Source: Achromobacter sp. Marseille-Q4962
GTDB taxonomy: Bacteria; Pseudomonadota; Gammaproteobacteria; Burkholderiales; Burkholderiaceae_B
Reading direction: 5' to 3'
Assembly: GCF_943737005.1 (NCBI RefSeq)
Contig: NZ_CALSFU010000001.1
Coordinates: 62,001-126,000, forward strand
DNA: 64,000 bases
This document shows, piece after piece, positions 47,408 to 56,028 of this stretch. The notes under the pieces are model-generated. The model saw only the letters and a list, made by a program, of their open reading frames with translations, did not search any database and had not been told where the DNA came from. Position 1 is the stretch's first letter. Each line of letters opens with the position of its first letter. Both the position numbers and the translations under genes were made by a program.

Positions 47408-48391
47408 ATGCGGAACCGGACTATCATCGCGGCCCTGGCGCTCGCGCTGGCCGCCCCGCCCGCCTGGGCGCAGCCGATGGACCACGCGTCGATGGCGCAC
47501 GGCGCGTCCGGGCCAGCGTCCCCGGACGCCGCCGCGGATCACGCGGACCATGCGGGCCATGCGGGCCACGGGAATCCTCGCGGCATGGACCCCGCCGGCC
47601 GGGACGCCGCCGCCCCGGGCCATGCCGGCATGGATCACGCCCGGCGCGGCGCGCCGGACTCGCCCGCCCCCGATGCCGTTCCCGTGGGCAGCCTGCCTTC
47701 CGGCGACGGCGCGGGAACGGGCGACTATGCAAGCTACGGCATCCATCCGCACATGATGGACAACGCGCCCGCCTGGCAGTTGCTGATGGACAAGTTCGGC
47801 TGGGCCGGCGACCGCGACGGCCGCGACGCCCTGCAATGGGACGGCCGCTTCTGGTTCGGCACCGCCACCGACCGTCTGCTCATAAAGAGCGAGGGCGAGC
47901 GGCAAGGCGGCCGCGGCGACGGCAGGCTGGAGGCTTACTGGAGCCGTGCCGTCTCCCCCTTCTGGGATCTGCAGCTCGGGGCGCGGCGCGACATCGGCGC
48001 CGGCCCGCGGCGCAACTGGGCCGCGCTGGGCATGGGGGGCGTGCTGCCGTACCGCATCGACCTGCAAGCCACGGCCTATGCCGGCGGCTCGGGCCGCACC
48101 GCGCTGGGCCTGAAGGCCGAATACGACCTGCGGCTCACGCAGCGCCTGGTCTTCACGCCCGAACTGCAAGCCAGCCTGTATGGCAAGAACGACCCGGCGC
48201 GCGGCGTGGGCTCGGGCCTGTCGTCCGGCTCGCTGTCGCTGCGGCTGCGCTATGAGGCCACGCGCGAGTTCGCGCCCTATGTGGGCGTGTCCTTCGAGCG
48301 CAAGTTCGGCCGCACGGCCGGCTACGCGGCGGACGCGGGCGAGGGGCGCTCGCAGGTGCGCGCCCTGGCCGGCGTCCGTTTCTGGTTCTGA
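47408..48391 (+). CDS. copB: Copper resistance outer-membrane protein CopB
   Basis: CopB is an outer-membrane beta-barrel involved in copper sequestration or export; 327 aa. A signal peptide (ALALALAAPPAWA) is followed by a His/Met/Asp-rich region at residues 22-80 (HADHAGHAGHG). The conserved CopB domain starts at about residue 105 (YGIHPHMMDN, FGWAGDRDGRDALQWDG, WSRAVSPFWDLQLGARRD). It ends in Phe (VRFWF), a normal outer-membrane barrel C-terminus. It begins two bases after copA and is followed 22 bases later by a DUF411 gene. Confidence 0.93.
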   Translation: MRNRTIIAALALALAAPPAWAQPMDHASMAHGASGPASPDAAADHADHAGHAGHGNPRGMDPAGRDAAAPGHAGMDHARRGAPDSPAPDAVPVGSLPSGDGAGTGDYASYGIHPHMMDNAPAWQLLMDKFGWAGDRDGRDALQWDGRFWFGTATDRLLIKSEGERQGGRGDGRLEAYWSRAVSPFWDLQLGARRDIGAGPRRNWAALGMGGVLPYRIDLQATAYAGGSGRTALGLKAEYDLRLTQRLVFTPELQASLYGKNDPARGVGSGLSSGSLSLRLRYEATREFAPYVGVSFERKFGRTAGYAADAGEGRSQVRALAGVRFWF

Positions 48392-48413
48392 CGCTTCCCC
48401 TCCCCCTGCTTTC

Positions 48414-48899
48414 ATGAGAACCGCCGCCATGATGTCCGCTACCCTCGTCCGCCGCCTCGCCGCGGCAACCGCCCTGGCCGTCCTCCCGGCCCTGCCCGCC
48501 CTGGCGCCCGCCCAGCCTCCGGTGTCCGTGCAGGTCTGGAAAACCCCGGCCTGCGGCTGTTGCGAGGACTGGATCCGCCACATGCGGGAAAACGGCTTCG
48601 ACGTGGCGGCGCACGAGGTGAACGACACCTCGGCGGTGCGCCGCCACGCCGGCATGGACGGCTACGGCTCCTGCCACACGGCCGTCGTGGACGGCTACGC
48701 CATCGAAGGCCACGTGCCCGCCCGCGACGTACGGCGGCTCCTGGCCGAGCGCCCCGACGCCGCCGGGCTGGCCGCGCCGGGCATGCCGCTGGGCTCGCCC
48801 GGCATGGACGGCCCGGAATACGGCGGCCGCAAGACGCCGCACGACGTGCTGCTGGTGGACAGGACCGGCCGCGCCACGGTGTGGCGGCCCTACCGTTGA
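48414..48899 (+). CDS. copG: Periplasmic DUF411/CopG-type copper protein
   Basis: This is a small periplasmic metal-binding protein of 161 aa. The signal peptide ends around LAPAQP. A thioredoxin-like part has the metal motif TPACGCCEDWI, and a second Cys/His region (GYGSCHTAVVDGYAIEGHVP) follows; both are hallmarks of DUF411 proteins found in cop clusters. CopG members bind several copper ions. It is the last gene of copABG. Starts at 48414, 48429 and 48432 are possible; the first is used. No ribosome site is clear. Confidence 0.88.
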   Translation: MRTAAMMSATLVRRLAAATALAVLPALPALAPAQPPVSVQVWKTPACGCCEDWIRHMRENGFDVAAHEVNDTSAVRRHAGMDGYGSCHTAVVDGYAIEGHVPARDVRRLLAERPDAAGLAAPGMPLGSPGMDGPEYGGRKTPHDVLLVDRTGRATVWRPYR

Positions 48900-49036
48900 A
48901 ATCATTCGCCCCTGCCGGCTTAATGGCTACTTGCTGCAGCGCGGCGGAAATGCGCCACAATAAATAGAACGCATTCTCCGCCCGCGTTCGCCCGTCCGCG
49001 TTTTCTCCATCCGTTTTTCCACCCCTGCAGGCAGCC

Positions 49037-50236
49037 ATGGCAAAAATCGTCCTGTTCGAGAACATCCATCCCAGCGCCCGCGCCGTCTTCGAAGCGGCCG
49101 GCTACACCGACATCGTCACGCATGCGTCCGCGCTGCCGCCCGAGCAGTTGCGCGACGCGCTGCGCGGCGCGCACGTGGCCGGGATCCGCTCTCGCACCCA
49201 CCTGGACGCCGACCTCATCGCCGCCAACCCCGAGCTGCGCGTGGTGGGCTGCTTCTGCATCGGCACCAACCAGGTCGACCTGGACGCCGCCATGCAGCGG
49301 GGCGTTCCGGTTTTCAACGCCCCCTTCTCCAACACGCGCTCGGTGGCCGAGCTGGTGCTGGGCGAGGCCATCCTGCTGCTGCGCCGGATTCCCGAGAAGA
49401 ACGCCCGCGTGCACCAGGGCCATTGGGACAAGACCGCCTCCGGCGCCTTCGAAACGCGGGGCAAGACGCTGGGCATCGTGGGCTACGGCAACATCGGCTC
49501 GCAGATCAGCACCCTGGCGGAAAGCCTGGGCATGCGCGTGGTGTTCTACGACGTCGAAGCCAAGCTGCCGCTGGGCAACGCGCGCGCCGTGTCCACGCTG
49601 AACGAGCTGCTGGAGCAGTCCGACGTGGTCACGCTGCACGTGCCGGGCGGCAAGTCCACCGAGAACATCATGAACGCGGACACCATCGCGCGCATGCGGC
49701 GCGGGGCCATCCTCATCAATGCCTCGCGCGGCACGGTGGTGGACATCGACGCCCTGCATGCCGCCCTGACGTCCGGCCACCTGGCCGGCGCGGCCCTGGA
49801 CGTGTTCCCGGTGGAGCCCAAGGGCGCGGGCGAGCCGCTGGCCAGCCCGCTCATCGGCCTGCCCAACGTCATTCTCACGCCGCACATCGGCGGCAGCACG
49901 CAGGAATCGCAAGAGAACATCGGCCGCGAAGTGGCCGAAAAGCTGGTGCGCTTCCTGCAGGCCGGCACCACCAAGGGCGCGGTGAACTTCCCCGAGCTGC
50001 CCTACCTGGAGCCCGCCGGCGGCGCGCGCATCCTGCACGTGCACCGCAACGCGCCCGGCGCGCTGGGCACGCTGGACAACCTCATGGCGCAGCACGGGCT
50101 GAACATCGTCAGCCAGAGCCTGCAGACCAAGGGGCAGATCGGCTATGTCATCACCGATGTCGAGGGCCAGGTGGACGACGTGGTGATGAGCACGCTGCGC
50201 AACCACCCCATCACCGTGCGCTGCGACCGCGTCTGA
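49037..50236 (+). CDS. serA: D-3-phosphoglycerate dehydrogenase SerA
   Basis: SerA catalyses the first step of serine synthesis from 3-phosphoglycerate; 399 aa. The substrate domain is seen in GIRSRTHLDADLIAANP, the NAD domain in TLGIVGYGNIGSQIS, and the catalytic Arg-Glu-His set in NASRGTVVDI and LTPHIGGSTQESQENIG. The C-terminal ACT domain from about residue 325 (ARILHVHRNAPGALGTL) is the serine feedback site, as in E. coli SerA. The gene is convergent with a LysR gene, 22 bases apart. Confidence 0.95.
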   Translation: MAKIVLFENIHPSARAVFEAAGYTDIVTHASALPPEQLRDALRGAHVAGIRSRTHLDADLIAANPELRVVGCFCIGTNQVDLDAAMQRGVPVFNAPFSNTRSVAELVLGEAILLLRRIPEKNARVHQGHWDKTASGAFETRGKTLGIVGYGNIGSQISTLAESLGMRVVFYDVEAKLPLGNARAVSTLNELLEQSDVVTLHVPGGKSTENIMNADTIARMRRGAILINASRGTVVDIDALHAALTSGHLAGAALDVFPVEPKGAGEPLASPLIGLPNVILTPHIGGSTQESQENIGREVAEKLVRFLQAGTTKGAVNFPELPYLEPAGGARILHVHRNAPGALGTLDNLMAQHGLNIVSQSLQTKGQIGYVITDVEGQVDDVVMSTLRNHPITVRCDRV

Positions 50237-50258
50237 GGCCCGGGCCGCCGGCCCGCTT

Positions 50259-51119
50259 TCAGGGCTCGGCGGCCGCCTCGGCCAGGCAGTCGGCCATTTT
50301 CTGGCGCACGCTGCCCGGTTCGAAAGGCAGGCGGCCGATGATGCCGATCTCCCGATAAAAAGCCGCCTCGCCCAGCGGCAGCAGGCGCAGCCCGGTTTCG
50401 TCCAGGCCGCGCAGGTGCGGCAGCAGCGCCACGCCCAGGCCGTGGCGCACCAGACCGGCGATGGCCTCGATCTCGTCCAGCTCCACCGCTTCGTGCGTGT
50501 GGATGCGGTGCTTTTTCAGGAAGCGGTCGACCGCGCGGCCGCCGAAAGACGCGCGATCGTAGCGGATGAACGGCTGCGTGGACAGCAGCTCGCGCCAGGA
50601 AGCCTGCGGCGCGGCGGCCGGCGCGGCCAGCACCATGGGCTCGCGCAGCAGCGGCAGCCAGCCCAGTTCGGGCGGCAGCGCGAAGGGCGGCCGGATGACC
50701 ACGGCCATGTCCACCTCGCCCGCGTCCACCTGGCCCAGCAGCGACAGCGACACGCCCGGCACGATGCGCACCCGCACATCCGGATAGGCGGCGCGCAAGC
50801 CGCCCAGCGCGCGCACCATCAGATCCTGCTGCGCCGACACGATGGCGCCGATGCGCAGCGAACCGCTCACCTGCCCCGCCCCCGCCGCCATGCGCTCGGC
50901 CATGGCGACCAGCTCTTCGGCCTGGGGCAGCATGTCGCGGCCATGGGCGTTGAGCACGGCCGCGCGGGCGCCGCGGTCGAACAGCGCCACACCCAGGTAT
51001 TCCTCCAGCCGCCGGATCTGCGCGCTGACGGCGGACTGCGTCAGGCCGAGCTGCGCCCCCGCGCCCGTAAACGTGCCGTCGCGCGCCACGGCGATGAAGG
51101 TTTTGAATTCCTTTATCAC
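50259..51119 (-). CDS. LysR-family transcriptional regulator
   Basis: This LysR-type regulator has 286 aa. The N-terminal helix-turn-helix spans residues 1-60 (FIAVARDGTFTGAGAQLGLT, QSAVSAQIRRLEEYLGV), and the C-terminal effector domain follows (GSLRIGAIVSAQQDLM). It starts at GTG 51119. It is divergent from the VOC gene at 51273, with an AT-rich 153-base control region between, so it probably regulates that gene and perhaps the pxp operon beyond. The inducer is unknown. Confidence 0.92.
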   Translation of the reverse strand: MIKEFKTFIAVARDGTFTGAGAQLGLTQSAVSAQIRRLEEYLGVALFDRGARAAVLNAHGRDMLPQAEELVAMAERMAAGAGQVSGSLRIGAIVSAQQDLMVRALGGLRAAYPDVRVRIVPGVSLSLLGQVDAGEVDMAVVIRPPFALPPELGWLPLLREPMVLAAPAAAPQASWRELLSTQPFIRYDRASFGGRAVDRFLKKHRIHTHEAVELDEIEAIAGLVRHGLGVALLPHLRGLDETGLRLLPLGEAAFYREIGIIGRLPFEPGSVRQKMADCLAEAAAEP

Positions 51120-51205
51120 AATCGATTTTTTTGTTGCTTAGTCTCAAAAAATATCGTTTTTCAATCAAAAAAACAATCTCTACACTAAGTCTGCCTTTAT
51201 TCCGG

Positions 51206-51243
51206 AACGCGGAGCGCGGGCTTGCCGCCCGCATCCGCGTTTT
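51206..51243 (+). terminator. Terminator-like hairpin in the leader of the VOC gene
   Basis: A stem of eight perfect pairs (51206-51213 with 51234-51241), an internal bulge and five more GC pairs is followed by TTGATTTAATCTTTG. It precedes the VOC gene by 30 bases, where no upstream plus-strand gene needs ending, so it looks like an attenuator. Confidence 0.45.
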
Positions 51244-51272
51244 GATTTAATCTTTGCCTTCTGGAGCCTTGC

Positions 51273-51704
51273 ATGTCCGCCCAAACCTCCCTCCCGCCGT
51301 TCCACCTCGCCTTCCCGGTCCGCGACCTGGAAGAAGCCCGCGCCTTCTATGGCGAAAAACTGGGCTGTCCGGAGGGGCGCAGCTCGTCCGAATGGGTGGA
51401 CTTCAATTTCTACGGCCACCAGATCGTGGCGCACCTGTCGCCCGGCGAATGCGGCCACAAGGCCACCAGCGCCGTCGATTCGCACAATGTGCCGGTGCGC
51501 CATTTCGGCGCCGTGCTCTCCATGGAACAATGGGAAGCCATGGCCAAGCGCCTGACCGACGCCGGCACCGAATTCGTCATCAAGCCCTACATCCGCTTCA
51601 AGGGCGAGGTGGGCGAGCAGGCCACCATGTTCTTCCTGGATCCGTCGGGCAACGCGCTGGAGTTCAAGGCCTTCAAGAACCTGGATTCCCTGTTCGCCAA
51701 GTAA
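51273..51704 (+). CDS. VOC-family protein (glyoxalase/bleomycin-resistance fold)
   Basis: This is a single-domain vicinal oxygen chelate protein of 143 aa. [20 protein letters not shown] opens the first half (His11 a likely metal ligand), [15 protein letters not shown] gives the next strands, and the C-terminal half ends in [16 protein letters not shown], where Glu is a likely ligand. Relatives include uncharacterised glyoxalases and dioxygenases. It follows a terminator-like leader hairpin and is divergent from a LysR gene; pxpB begins 25 bases after its stop, so they may be one transcript. Its substrate is unknown. Confidence 0.85.
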   Translation: MSAQTSLPPFHLAFPVRDLEEARAFYGEKLGCPEGRSSSEWVDFNFYGHQIVAHLSPGECGHKATSAVDSHNVPVRHFGAVLSMEQWEAMAKRLTDAGTEFVIKPYIRFKGEVGEQATMFFLDPSGNALEFKAFKNLDSLFAK

Positions 51705-51729
51705 CCCCCTCTATGAAGGTTTCGCGCCG

Positions 51730-52461
51730 TTGAATGCCCATTCCGATTCTCTTTCACCGGCCGGGACCCGCTGGCGCATCCTCCCCCAGGGTGACCGCTG
51801 CCTCATCATCGACTTCGGTACGGAAATCGATGCCGCCACCGGCCGGCTGTGCCTGGCCGCCGCGCGGCGGCTGCGCGAAGCCGGGCTGCCCGGCGTGACC
51901 GACGTGGTGCCGTCCTTCGTGGCCGTGGCCGTGCACTACCGGCCCGACGCCGGCGGCACGCCCACCTACGGCGCGCTGGCGGACCGCATCGAGGCCCTGC
52001 TCGGCGCCGGCATCGCGGCCGAGGACGCGATCGGGCGCGAGATCGACGTCCCCGTCTGCTACGGCGGCGAACACGGCCCCGACCTGGACGACGTCGCCCG
52101 CGCCGCCGGCCTGACGCCCGACGAGATCATCGCGCTGCACAGCGGCCCGCGCGCCATGGTGTTCATGCTGGGCTTCGCGCCCGGCCACGCCTACCTGGGC
52201 GTGCACGACGACAGGCTCAACATTCCGCGCCGCGCGTCGCCGCGCACCGCCGTGCCCGCCGGCGCGGTGGCCGTGGCCAACCGCCAGACCGTCATCTACC
52301 CGGCGCGGCTGCCGGGCGGCTGGAACCTCATCGGCGCCACGCCGCTCGCGCTGTTCGATCCCGCCCGCGAGCCCGCGGCGCTCCTGCAGCCCGGCGACTC
52401 GGTGCGCTTCGTGCCCATCGGCCCCGAAGAATTCGAACGGCTGCGGGGAGAACGCGCATGA
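51730..52461 (+). CDS. pxpB: 5-oxoprolinase subunit PxpB (KipI family)
   Basis: PxpB is one of three subunits of the ATP-dependent bacterial 5-oxoprolinase, which opens pyroglutamate to glutamate; 243 aa. Family motifs are seen in GDRCLIIDFG at the N-terminus, VDVPVCYGGEHGPDLDDVA (written here IDVPVCYGG...), and the loop FMLGFAPGHAYLG. The only sensible start is TTG 51730, since the ATG codons close by are out of frame. The stop overlaps pxpC by four bases. The Bacillus homologue KipI was first described as a kinase inhibitor. Confidence 0.93.
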   Translation: MNAHSDSLSPAGTRWRILPQGDRCLIIDFGTEIDAATGRLCLAAARRLREAGLPGVTDVVPSFVAVAVHYRPDAGGTPTYGALADRIEALLGAGIAAEDAIGREIDVPVCYGGEHGPDLDDVARAAGLTPDEIIALHSGPRAMVFMLGFAPGHAYLGVHDDRLNIPRRASPRTAVPAGAVAVANRQTVIYPARLPGGWNLIGATPLALFDPAREPAALLQPGDSVRFVPIGPEEFERLRGERA

Positions 52462-53540
52462 GCCTCCCGCGCCAGTCCAGGAGCGAAGACCGCGGCGCGC
52501 CCCGCGAAGGCGCGCCCCGCGAAGATGCGCCCGCGGGCTTCACGGTGCTCAAGCCCGGCATGCTGTCCAGCTTCCAGGACCGCGGCCGCGAAGGCTGCCA
52601 GCATCAGGGCATTCCGGCCGCGGGCGCCATGGACGAGCGCGCGCACCGGCTGGCCAATGCGCTGGCGGGCAACACACAAGACTGCGCCACGCTGGAAATC
52701 ACGCTGGCCGGCCCCACGCTGCGCTTCGACGCGCCCGCCTGTTTCGCGTTGGCCGGCGCCGACCTGGGCGCCACGCTCAACGGGCAGGACATCCCTCGCC
52801 ACCGCCCGCTGGTCGCCCGCGCGGGCGACACGCTGGCCTTCGGCGCGCGGCCGGCGCTGGGCGTGCGCGCCTACCTGGCCGTGCATGGCGGCTATGCCCT
52901 GCCGCCCGTCATGGGCAGCCAGGCCACCTACCTGCGCAGCGGCTTCGGCGGCTTCCATGGACGCGCGCTCGCCAAGGGCGACCAGGTGCCGCTGGCCAGG
53001 CCGCTGCCGGCCGGCGCCGACCTGGACGCGCTGGCCCAGGCCCTGTGGAACCTGCGTGTCTACCTGCCGTCGGCCCTGGGCGGCCGCACGCGCGCAGGCA
53101 TCCGCTTCCTGCCCGGCCGCCACTGGAACGAGTTCTCCGCCGCGTCGCGGCGCGCCTTCGCCGAAGCCGAGTTCCGCATCAGCCCGCAGTCCGACCGCAT
53201 GGGGTACCGGCTCACCGGCCCGGCGCTCGCCATGGATGCGCCGCGCCAGATGCTGTCGGAAGCCGCGTGCTTCGGCACGGTACAGGTGCCGGCCGGCGGC
53301 GAGGCCATCATTCTCATGGCCGACCGCCAGACCACCGGCGGCTACCCCAAGATCGCGCAGATCGCCACGGTGGACCTGCCCCTACTCGCGCAATGCGCGC
53401 CAGGGCACGCCCTGCGCTTCGAGCCCATTCCGCTCGAAGAGGCGCAACGGCTGGACGCCGCGCGGGAACGCGCTTTCGCGCAATTGCACGAGGCGCTGGC
53501 CCCCCTGCGCGCCCTGCTCAACGACGGAGAGTCCTCATGA
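52458..53540 (+). CDS. pxpC: 5-oxoprolinase subunit PxpC (KipA family)
   Basis: PxpC is the second allophanate-hydrolase-like subunit of 5-oxoprolinase, 360 aa. After a short basic/Ala-Pro-rich N-terminus with a small tandem repeat (REGAP-REDAP), the family region begins at FTVLKPGMLSSFQDRGREG. GVRAYLAVHGGYALPPVMGS comes next, then the C-terminal DRMGYRL and TGGYPKIAQIATVDLPLLAQ. It overlaps pxpB and pxpA by four bases each, giving a tightly coupled pxpBCA operon. Confidence 0.94.
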   Translation: MSLPRQSRSEDRGAPREGAPREDAPAGFTVLKPGMLSSFQDRGREGCQHQGIPAAGAMDERAHRLANALAGNTQDCATLEITLAGPTLRFDAPACFALAGADLGATLNGQDIPRHRPLVARAGDTLAFGARPALGVRAYLAVHGGYALPPVMGSQATYLRSGFGGFHGRALAKGDQVPLARPLPAGADLDALAQALWNLRVYLPSALGGRTRAGIRFLPGRHWNEFSAASRRAFAEAEFRISPQSDRMGYRLTGPALAMDAPRQMLSEAACFGTVQVPAGGEAIILMADRQTTGGYPKIAQIATVDLPLLAQCAPGHALRFEPIPLEEAQRLDAARERAFAQLHEALAPLRALLNDGESS

Positions 53541-54322
53541 ATGCAAGTATCGACCTGAACTGCGACATGGGCGAAAGCTACGGCGCCTGGAAAATGGGCA
53601 ACGACGCCGAAGTGCTGGCCTACGTCAGCTCGGCCAACATCGCCTGTGGCTTTCACGGCGGCGACCCCGCCACCATGCGCAAGACCCTGGCCGCCGCGCT
53701 CGGGCACGGCGTGGCGCCGGGCGCCCATCCCAGCCTGCAGGACCTGGCCGGATTCGGCCGCCGCGTCATGCAGATCAGCCCCCAGGAAGCCTACGACATC
53801 GTGGTCTACCAGATCGGCGCGCTGGCCGGCGTGGCCGCCTCGCAGGGCGCCCGCCTGCATCACGTCAAGGCGCACGGCGCGCTCTACAACATGGCCGCCA
53901 AGGACGCGCCGCTGGCCGAGGCCATCTGCCAGGCGGTCAAGGACGTGGATGCGACGCTCATCCTGTACGGTCTGGCAGGCAGCCGTCTCATCGACGCGGC
54001 GCGCAAGCTCGGCCTGACGGCCGCCAGCGAAGTCTTCGCCGACCGCACTTACCAGGACGACGGCTCGCTCACTCCGCGCACGCGCCCGGACGCCATGATC
54101 GAAGACGTGGAACAGGCCGTGGCCCAGGTGGTGCGCATGGTGCGCGAGGGCAAGGTGCGCTCGGTGGGCGGCAAGGACGTGGCGGTGCAGGCGGACACGC
54201 TCTGCATCCATGGCGACCAGCCCAACGCGCTGGTCTTCGCCAGCGGCATCCGCCGCGCGCTCGAAGATGCGGGCATCGAAGTGCGCACGCCCGGCCAGGG
54301 GAGCCGGCCGAAAGCGGGATAA
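53537..54322 (+). CDS. pxpA: 5-oxoprolinase subunit PxpA (LamB/YcsF family)
   Basis: PxpA is the third subunit of 5-oxoprolinase; 261 aa. The family signature is clear: IDLNCDMGESYGAWKMGND at the start, SANIACGFHGGDP, GAHPSLQDLAGFGRR, HHVKAHGALYN and the C-terminal IHGDQPNALVFA. It overlaps pxpC by four bases. A GntR/FadR-type regulator gene lies directly downstream on the opposite strand, convergent, and is a plausible controller of pyroglutamate use. A LysR gene upstream is the other candidate. Confidence 0.95.
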   Translation: MNASIDLNCDMGESYGAWKMGNDAEVLAYVSSANIACGFHGGDPATMRKTLAAALGHGVAPGAHPSLQDLAGFGRRVMQISPQEAYDIVVYQIGALAGVAASQGARLHHVKAHGALYNMAAKDAPLAEAICQAVKDVDATLILYGLAGSRLIDAARKLGLTAASEVFADRTYQDDGSLTPRTRPDAMIEDVEQAVAQVVRMVREGKVRSVGGKDVAVQADTLCIHGDQPNALVFASGIRRALEDAGIEVRTPGQGSRPKAG

Positions 54323-54335
54323 GCCCCGGCGCGGA

Positions 54336-55046
54336 TCAGCGCGGCAGACGCGGCTGCGCCTGCGCGTCCTGCGCCAGGGTATCGCGGTAGGCTTCCAGAA
54401 TGCCGGGCAAGGCGGTCAGCACGTGGCCGCGCGCCAATTGCGCGGCGTGGTCGAAGTCGCCGCGCTCCAGGGCATCGGCGACGCCTTCGGTGAGATCCGG
54501 CTTGACGCCCGATTCGAAGATGCGCCGCGCCAGCATGTAGCGCAGCGGCTCCACCTGCTCGTAGAGCTTGGCCAGCACGTCGCGCAGGGGCGCGTTGCCG
54601 GTGTGGCGCGCGCCCACGAGATAGAAATCGCGCAGCGCGGCCAGATAGGCGCGTATGTCCCGCCGGGCGAAGGCATCGTCGCGCGCCGCATCCAGGCGGC
54701 GTAGCTGGTCCAGCAGCGGGCCCAGGTCCGGCAGAGAGGCAACCTGGCGCAGGCAATAGGCCTCCAGCTCGGCGCGCAGCTCGTACAAGTGGCGGATCTG
54801 GACTTCCGAATACAGCGTGACGCGAAAGCCCTTGCGCTGCACATGGGTGACCAGGCCGCTGAGCTCCAGCAAGCGCAAGGCTTCGCGGATCGGGCTGCGG
54901 CTGGTACCGAAGCGTTGTTCGAGCTCTTGTTCCCGCAGCGGCTGCCCGGGCCGGATGGTGCCATCCACGATCAGGTCACGAATCTGTTCCTGGAGGAAAT
55001 ACGGAATCGTGGCGGGTGGAATCGTGGCGGGCGCTTTGAGGTCCAA
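54336..55046 (-). CDS. GntR-family regulator with FCD domain
   Basis: This FadR-subfamily regulator has 236 aa. The N-terminal winged helix is IPYFLQEQIRDLIVDGTIRP and then FGTSRSPIREALRLLELSGL; the C-terminal FCD ligand-binding domain is helical, with LYELRAELEAYCLRQVA. No ATG is available. TTG 55046 is chosen because AAGGGGAG lies four bases upstream; a TTG at 55082 adds 12 residues but lacks a ribosome site. A 15-base tandem repeat near the N-terminus codes for two ATIPP/ATIPY units. An inverted repeat at 55105-55131 upstream may be its operator. Confidence 0.88.
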   Translation of the reverse strand: MDLKAPATIPPATIPYFLQEQIRDLIVDGTIRPGQPLREQELEQRFGTSRSPIREALRLLELSGLVTHVQRKGFRVTLYSEVQIRHLYELRAELEAYCLRQVASLPDLGPLLDQLRRLDAARDDAFARRDIRAYLAALRDFYLVGARHTGNAPLRDVLAKLYEQVEPLRYMLARRIFESGVKPDLTEGVADALERGDFDHAAQLARGHVLTALPGILEAYRDTLAQDAQAQPRLPR

Positions 55047-55104
55047 TCGGCTCCCCTTGTACTGCGATGCGTGTTGCGACAACGTGACGATACTAGAAAA
55101 CTAT

Positions 55105-55131
55105 TGAAACATGAATGATAAAAATGTTTCA
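55105..55131. promoter_or_regulatory. Inverted repeat upstream of the GntR/FCD gene
   Basis: TGAAACAT (55105-55112) and ATGTTTCA (55124-55131) form a perfect 8-base inverted repeat with an 11-base AT-rich spacer, about 60 bases upstream of the proposed start. It could be the autoregulatory operator of the GntR protein. Confidence 0.45.
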
Positions 55132-55159
55132 TCGGCGGGTTGCCGCGCGGTGGGCGGCG

Positions 55160-55801
55160 TCAATCCCAGTCGTCGCGATAAACGAACTTGGGCATCTGCC
55201 AGTTGAACCGCAGCGCCAGCAGGCGGAACGCCAGGCCGGCGGCCAGCGCCAGCGGCACCGCTGCGTTGGCCGACAGGCCCAGCGCCTGGCCCCCGAGATA
55301 CAGCGCGCCCGTGGCGGCGGAGACGCTGGCGTACAGTTCCTTGCGGAACAGCAGCGGCACCTCGTTGCAGAGCACGTCACGCAGCACGCCGCCCGCGCAG
55401 CCCGTAATCATGCCGCTGATGAGCACCACCGTGACGGAAAGCTGCATCTGCTGGGCCACCTGGCAGCCGATGACGGTGAACGCCACCAGGCCCAGCGCGT
55501 CGGCCAGCAGGAACACGCTGCGCAGGCGCCGCATGACCGGCGCGATGAGCGCCGTGAGCAGGGCCGCCCCGGCCGTCATCCAGAGATATTCGGGGTGCAC
55601 GATCCAGGTGAGCGGGTAGTGGCCCAGCAGCACGTCGCGCACGGAACCGCCCCCCAGGGCGGTAACGCAGGCAATGGCGCACACGCCCAGCCAGTCCATG
55701 TCGCGGCGCCCCGCCGACAGGGCGGCCGTCATGGCTTCGGCCACGATCGCGACCAGGTACAGGCTGTGCAGCAATAGCGGGGAGATGGTGGAGAAAAACA
55801 T
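55160..55801 (-). CDS. TRIC-type cation channel family protein (UPF0126/YadS)
   Basis: This is a seven-helix membrane protein of 213 aa, formed of two repeats of the UPF0126 domain. The paired motifs are ALGGGSVRDVLLGHYP in the first repeat and TGCAGGVLRDVLCNEVPLLF in the second; the glycine-rich kinks and Arg-Asp pair are typical of prokaryotic TRIC channels. It probably conducts monovalent cations as a trimer. It is on the same strand as the GntR gene and 227 bases away from the divergent universal stress protein gene. Confidence 0.88.
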   Translation of the reverse strand: MFFSTISPLLLHSLYLVAIVAEAMTAALSAGRRDMDWLGVCAIACVTALGGGSVRDVLLGHYPLTWIVHPEYLWMTAGAALLTALIAPVMRRLRSVFLLADALGLVAFTVIGCQVAQQMQLSVTVVLISGMITGCAGGVLRDVLCNEVPLLFRKELYASVSAATGALYLGGQALGLSANAAVPLALAAGLAFRLLALRFNWQMPKFVYRDDWD

Positions 55802-55906
55802 GGCCGGGACGGATTCTGCGCAAACGCCATTGTATTGAAGCGGCGGCAGACTTCGCGCAAGCGGACGTTGCCTGCTTTGGCCGCATCCCTTACGCTCGGA
55901 AATGCA

Positions 55907-55948
55907 TTGATATCAGTCAAGCCCGGACGCGCACCGCGGCGCGACAAT
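55907..55948 (+). promoter_or_regulatory. Class II FNR/ANR promoter of the universal stress gene
   Basis: TTGAT-ATCA-GTCAA at 55907-55920 matches the FNR/ANR site TTGAT-N4-ATCAA at nine of ten positions. GACAAT at 55943-55948 is a good -10 box; the implied transcription start (about 55955) puts the FNR site centre at -41.5, the exact class II activator position. The usp gene starts at 56029. Confidence 0.72.
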
Positions 55949-56028
55949 GGGCATGTGCCCGCAAGGGCGGCAATGCCGGTCCGTGGATTGCGGGAGCCGC
56001 GAACCGGTCCTCAATACGGGAGAAAAGC

